Shown here piece by piece: positions 61,102 to 64,000 of a DNA stretch of 64,000 bases (position 1 is the stretch's first letter; each line of letters begins with the position of its first letter). The translations under genes were made by a program, and so were the position numbers. Under the pieces are notes generated by a model that did not search any database, was not told the origin of the DNA, and saw nothing but the letters and a program-made list of their open reading frames with translations. This DNA is from Aquabacter sp. L1I39 (GTDB taxonomy: Bacteria > Pseudomonadota > Alphaproteobacteria > Rhizobiales > Xanthobacteraceae), in assembly GCF_017742835.1 (NCBI RefSeq), contig NZ_CP072392.1, positions 893,388 to 957,387 on the forward strand, given 5' to 3'.

Positions 61102-62151
61102 TCACACCCCCGGCCGAAACCTCTCGAAGGCGGTGATCTTCTGGACCAGGAGGTCCACCTCGCGCAGATAGATCTCGGCCTTCAGATAAGCCAGCTCGTC
61201 CGCCAGCCCCGTCTCCGGCACCTCGATCCACCAGGATTTGGGCCGCCCGTCGGAGCCGTCATTCCAGCGATAGCCGCGCTTCTTCAGATGGTCCTTCATG
61301 TCGAAGGGCGCGCTTTCCGCCCAGACGCGGAAGGTGGGCTGGCGGGCGGTGGCCAGCAGCCGGGAAAAGGCGATGCCCTCCGCTTCCTTCAAGGGCGCGC
61401 CGAGCACGGCGAGCAGCGCCTGGCAATCGTCTACGGCCCGGTGGCCATTGTGAAACCAGCCGGACTGGCCCACCAGATAGCCCAGCTTCACCCCCTCGAA
61501 CCCGAAGCCCGACCAGTCCACCTGGCTGGCTGAGCAGGCCCAGGCCTTGTGGGCGAAGTCCGGCAGCAGGCGCTCGCAGAAGGGCCGGTCGAACCGGGCA
61601 TTGTGGGCGATCACAAGGGCGGCGGGCGCGATGAAACTGGCGACTTCGTCCAGATCCAGCGCATGGCCCTTCACCATCTCCGGCGTGATGCCGGTGAGCT
61701 TGGTGATCTCGGCGCTGATGGGCACGGAGGGCTCGCGAAGCTGGCTGTAGGTGGCGATCACATCGCCCACCGCGCCATCCTCCCCATAGGCGAAGGCCAC
61801 CATGCCCAGCTCGATCACCTCTTCCTTGGCGGGGTCGAGCCCGGTGGTCTCGGTGTCGATGATGACGGCGAGCTTCTCCCCCGCCTTGAGCGGCCGGGAC
61901 ACCACGGGCGGGAATTCCAGGCGGCGCAGGATGCGATAGCGCCCGGTGCGCTCCAGCTCGCAGGCCCAGGCCTCGTATTGCGCGTCATAGGCGATTTCGG
62001 GCACCGGCGGCGCGACGGGCTCGGGCGCGGGGCGCACGGCGGCCGTGCGGGCGCGGCGGCGGGGCTTATGCACCGCCTCGCCCTCGTCCAGATTCATCAG
62101 GGCGAAGAAATCCGCCTGCTGCGCCAAGGCCAAAGCTCCGAATCGCCCCAC
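61102..62151 (-). CDS. DEDDh 3'-5' exonuclease (DnaQ-like)
   Basis: Cytoplasmic nuclease of 349 residues. The exonuclease motifs are VIIDTETTGLDPAKEEVIELGMVAF (Exo I, D and E), LVIAHNARFDRPFCERLLPDF (Exo II) and HRAVDDCQALLAVLG (Exo III, His-x4-Asp). The C-terminal KKRGYRWNDGSDGRPKSWWIEVPE segment is found in proteobacterial proteins annotated as exonuclease domain proteins rather than the polymerase epsilon subunit itself. The N-terminal 60 residues with RRRARTAAVRPAPEPVAPP are probably disordered. It is convergent with the LysR gene at a 6-base gap. A repair or RNA role is possible. Confidence 0.88.
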   Translation of the reverse strand: MGRFGALALAQQADFFALMNLDEGEAVHKPRRRARTAAVRPAPEPVAPPVPEIAYDAQYEAWACELERTGRYRILRRLEFPPVVSRPLKAGEKLAVIIDTETTGLDPAKEEVIELGMVAFAYGEDGAVGDVIATYSQLREPSVPISAEITKLTGITPEMVKGHALDLDEVASFIAPAALVIAHNARFDRPFCERLLPDFAHKAWACSASQVDWSGFGFEGVKLGYLVGQSGWFHNGHRAVDDCQALLAVLGAPLKEAEGIAFSRLLATARQPTFRVWAESAPFDMKDHLKKRGYRWNDGSDGRPKSWWIEVPETGLADELAYLKAEIYLREVDLLVQKITAFERFRPGV

Positions 62152-62195
62152 TCATATGGGGGCGGCGGGGAGATTACACCATTGGCGCCCGCCCC

Positions 62196-63818
62196 TCAGG
62201 CGCGGGCATCCTCCAGGATCATGCGCGCGCCCTTCTCGGCGATGACGAGGGTGGGCGTGTTGGTATTGCCCGAGGTGATGGTGGGCATGACGGAGGCATC
62301 CACCACCCGGAGGCCTTCCAGCCCCACCACCTTCAGCCGCGCATCCACCACCGCCATGGGGTCGGAGGGCAGGCCCATTTTGGCCGTGCCCACGGGATGG
62401 AAGATGGTGGTGCCGATATCGCCCGCCGCCCGCGCCAGCGCGCTGTCCTCATCCGGCACGGCGGGACCGGGCAGGATTTCCTGCGGCGTATAGGGGGCAA
62501 GCGCCTTCTGGCCAACGATGCGGCGGGCCACCCGGATGGAATCGGCCGCCACCTGCCGGTCCTCCTCGGTGGCGAGATAGCCGGGCCGGATCTCGGGGGC
62601 GGAGGTGAACACATTGTCCTTCAGGCGGATGGTGCCGCGCGAGGTGGGCCGCAGATTGCACACGCTCATGGTGAAGGCGGGGAAGCGGTGGAGCGGCTCG
62701 CCGAACTTGTCCAGCGACAGAGGCTGGACGTGGAACTCGATGTTCGCCCGCTCCTGCCGTGCATCGGAGCGGGTGAAGATGCCCAGCTGCGAGGGCGCCA
62801 TGGTCAAGGGTCCGCGCCGGAAGAGGGCATATTGGGCGCCCATCCAGGCCCTCCCCAGCAGAGAATGGTAGCGGGTGTTCAGCGTCCCGATGCCCTGGAT
62901 CTTGTAGATGAGCCGCAATTGCAGATGGTCCTGCAGATTGCCGCCGACGCCGGGCAGATGATGGGCGACATCGATGCCCTTGTCATTGAGATGCTCCCCC
63001 GGCCCGACGCCCGAGAGCAGCAGCAATTGCGGCGAACCCACCGCACCGGCGGCCAGAATCACTTCCCGGCGGGCGGTGAGCGTGCGTGGCCCGTCGCGGC
63101 CGGTCACCACCACGCCGGTGGCGCGGCGATTCTCGATCAGCACCTTGCGCACATGGGAGGCGGTGATCATGAACAGGTTGTCGCGGTCGAGCACAGGCTT
63201 GAGGAAGCCGCGCGCCGCGCTCCAGCGCACGCCGCGCTTCTGGTTGACGTGGAAATAGCCGGCCCCCTCATTGTCGCCGGTGTTGAAATCCTCCACCGCG
63301 CGAATGCCCGCCTCGCCCGCCGCCTGCCGCACGGCGTCCAGCAGCGGCCAGGTCATGCGGGGAAATTCCACCCGCCATTCCCCGCCTTTGCCGTGATGCG
63401 CGTTGGGGCCGAGGAAATGGTCCTCATTGCCCTTGAAGAGGGGGGCGAGATCGTCCCAGCCCCAGCCGGGCAGGCCCAATTGCCGCCAATGGTCATAGTC
63501 CGCCGCCTGGCCGCGCATGGAGATCATGCCATTGATGGCGGACGAGCCGCCGATCACCTTGCCGCGCGGATAATTGAGCGCGCGGCCATTCAGGCCGGGT
63601 TCCGGCTCGGTCTTGAAGCACCAGTCGGCGCGGGGATTGCCGGTGGCATAGAGATAGCCGACGGGAATGTGGAACCAGAGCCAGTCATCCCGCCGCCCCG
63701 CCTCCACCACCGCCACGCGGATATTGGGATCTTCCGAGAGCCGGTTGGCGAGGACGCAGCCGGCGGTGCCTGCCCCGACGATGATGTAATCGAAGATGTC
63801 GTCCACTTCCCCCGCCAT
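62196..63818 (-). CDS. GMC-family FAD oxidoreductase (choline dehydrogenase-like)
   Basis: Flavoprotein of 540 residues. The Rossmann fingerprint is DYIIVGAGTAGCVLANRLSEDP, GMC signature 1 is RGKVIGGSSAINGMISMRG and signature 2 is GAVGSPQLLLLSGVGP. The active-site histidine is in FHPVGTAKMG and the asparagine in SGNTNTPTLVIAEKGARM. All are in order, so the enzyme should oxidise an alcohol, with a quinone or oxygen as acceptor. It is related to BetA but no betaine genes adjoin, so the substrate is open. No signal peptide is seen. Next to the exonuclease on the same strand after 44 bases. Confidence 0.92.
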   Translation of the reverse strand: MAGEVDDIFDYIIVGAGTAGCVLANRLSEDPNIRVAVVEAGRRDDWLWFHIPVGYLYATGNPRADWCFKTEPEPGLNGRALNYPRGKVIGGSSAINGMISMRGQAADYDHWRQLGLPGWGWDDLAPLFKGNEDHFLGPNAHHGKGGEWRVEFPRMTWPLLDAVRQAAGEAGIRAVEDFNTGDNEGAGYFHVNQKRGVRWSAARGFLKPVLDRDNLFMITASHVRKVLIENRRATGVVVTGRDGPRTLTARREVILAAGAVGSPQLLLLSGVGPGEHLNDKGIDVAHHLPGVGGNLQDHLQLRLIYKIQGIGTLNTRYHSLLGRAWMGAQYALFRRGPLTMAPSQLGIFTRSDARQERANIEFHVQPLSLDKFGEPLHRFPAFTMSVCNLRPTSRGTIRLKDNVFTSAPEIRPGYLATEEDRQVAADSIRVARRIVGQKALAPYTPQEILPGPAVPDEDSALARAAGDIGTTIFHPVGTAKMGLPSDPMAVVDARLKVVGLEGLRVVDASVMPTITSGNTNTPTLVIAEKGARMILEDARA

Positions 63819-64000
63819 GGCGTCGGCCTCCCGGTCTTGTTGTCGGGACTGTGGCGGCGGGCCGGCACGGGGGCAAGCGCGACGCGCTGTCTCCCCGGCA
63901 CGATCCGCTGGCCAAGTCCATCTGCACTTGGGGCATGCCGCGCGCGCGGTGTGAATGCGCCATAAGTCGAAGGGCGTCAGCCGGCGGCGGCGGCGCCCTC
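63819..64000. other. Right-edge intergenic region
   Basis: 182 bases upstream of the GMC gene. A minus-strand TGA at 63977-63979 could end a gene continuing beyond the window (tail EGAAAAG), but eight codons cannot prove it. No operator or hairpin stands out. Confidence 0.3.

Noticed and set aside
63977..64000. Possible C-terminus of a minus-strand gene entering from the right edge
   Set aside because: Only seven codons and a stop are visible, too little to call a gene.
1..64000. Mobile elements, phage genes, CRISPR arrays, tRNA or rRNA genes
   Set aside because: No transposase, integrase, direct-repeat/spacer pattern or recognisable tRNA/rRNA sequence was seen on reading both strands; short tRNAs could still be missed without a covariance search.

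Overview
The window is GC-rich chromosomal DNA from an alphaproteobacterium, most likely of the Hyphomicrobiales and plausibly near Xanthobacteraceae (Azorhizobium/Xanthobacter-like). I infer this from codon use, tight ATGA-type gene overlaps, the NasST nitrate regulators, DUF1254/DUF1214, DUF1491 and YcgN-type genes, Bug/TctC and NMT1 binding proteins, and a Zur-like box of alphaproteobacterial form. No rRNA, tRNA, CRISPR array, insertion sequence or phage gene was recognised. Both window edges cut genes or lie close to them; the diflavin reductase at the left edge is partial.

Layout. 1-5.4 kb: assimilatory nitrate reduction (end of a CysJ-like reductase, nasA with a C-terminal BFD domain) ending at a strong convergent hairpin, then a DUF971 gene and moaA for the molybdenum cofactor. 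5.6-11 kb: a DMT transporter, an OhrR-like MarR regulator, an NTF2-like/TetR pair with a clear palindromic operator, a D-2-hydroxyacid dehydrogenase and an MFS transporter. 11.2-21.7 kb: the most unusual locus. Two divergent operons encode a HAMP-SpoIIE phosphatase, an RsbW-like kinase and a STAS antagonist. With them come four related two-helix membrane sensor modules (one fused to a whole MFS transporter), a solo ABC-type binding protein, a GNAT protein and a Na/Pi-type transporter with a PhoU-like tail. No sigma factor is present. 21.8-23.1 kb: trmD-rplS with a textbook terminator. 23.1-29 kb: two glycosyltransferases divergent from a membrane-anchored DUF4091 protein. 29.2-31 kb: NasT-NasS, far from the nas genes. 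31-34.5 kb: an outer-membrane barrel, a TctC protein and a COG0523 GTPase behind a Zur-like box.

34.5-40.5 kb: a small membrane ORF, a short Hsp70, YcgN, a PBP1A-type enzyme and a DUF1214/DUF1254 pair. 40.6-45.1 kb: hydantoinase/oxoprolinase subunits hyuB-hyuA divergent from a TetR regulator, with an operator in between. 45.1-48.2 kb: a histidine kinase, a membrane peptidoglycan-binding protein and a DUF1491 operon. 48.4-50.6 kb: a TehA/SLAC1-family exporter divergent from a LysR regulator, with a perfect 10-9-10 dyad. 50.6-61.1 kb: a nine-gene catabolic operon (isochorismatase-type amidase, binding protein, SDR, cyclic amidohydrolase, ABC ATPase, permease, second binding protein, deaminase-type amidohydrolase, cyanuric acid hydrolase/barbiturase) divergent from its LysR regulator. 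It is probably for uptake and ring-opening of an N-heterocycle. 61.1-63.8 kb: a DEDDh exonuclease and a GMC oxidoreductase.

How parts connect. Nitrate reductase, moaA and NasST belong to one physiological programme although scattered. The partner-switching locus seems to integrate several periplasmic inputs and to act on membrane transport or on a regulator elsewhere. The 50.6-61 kb operon couples import to hydrolytic nitrogen release. All functions are inferred from reading the protein sequences; no database search was run.
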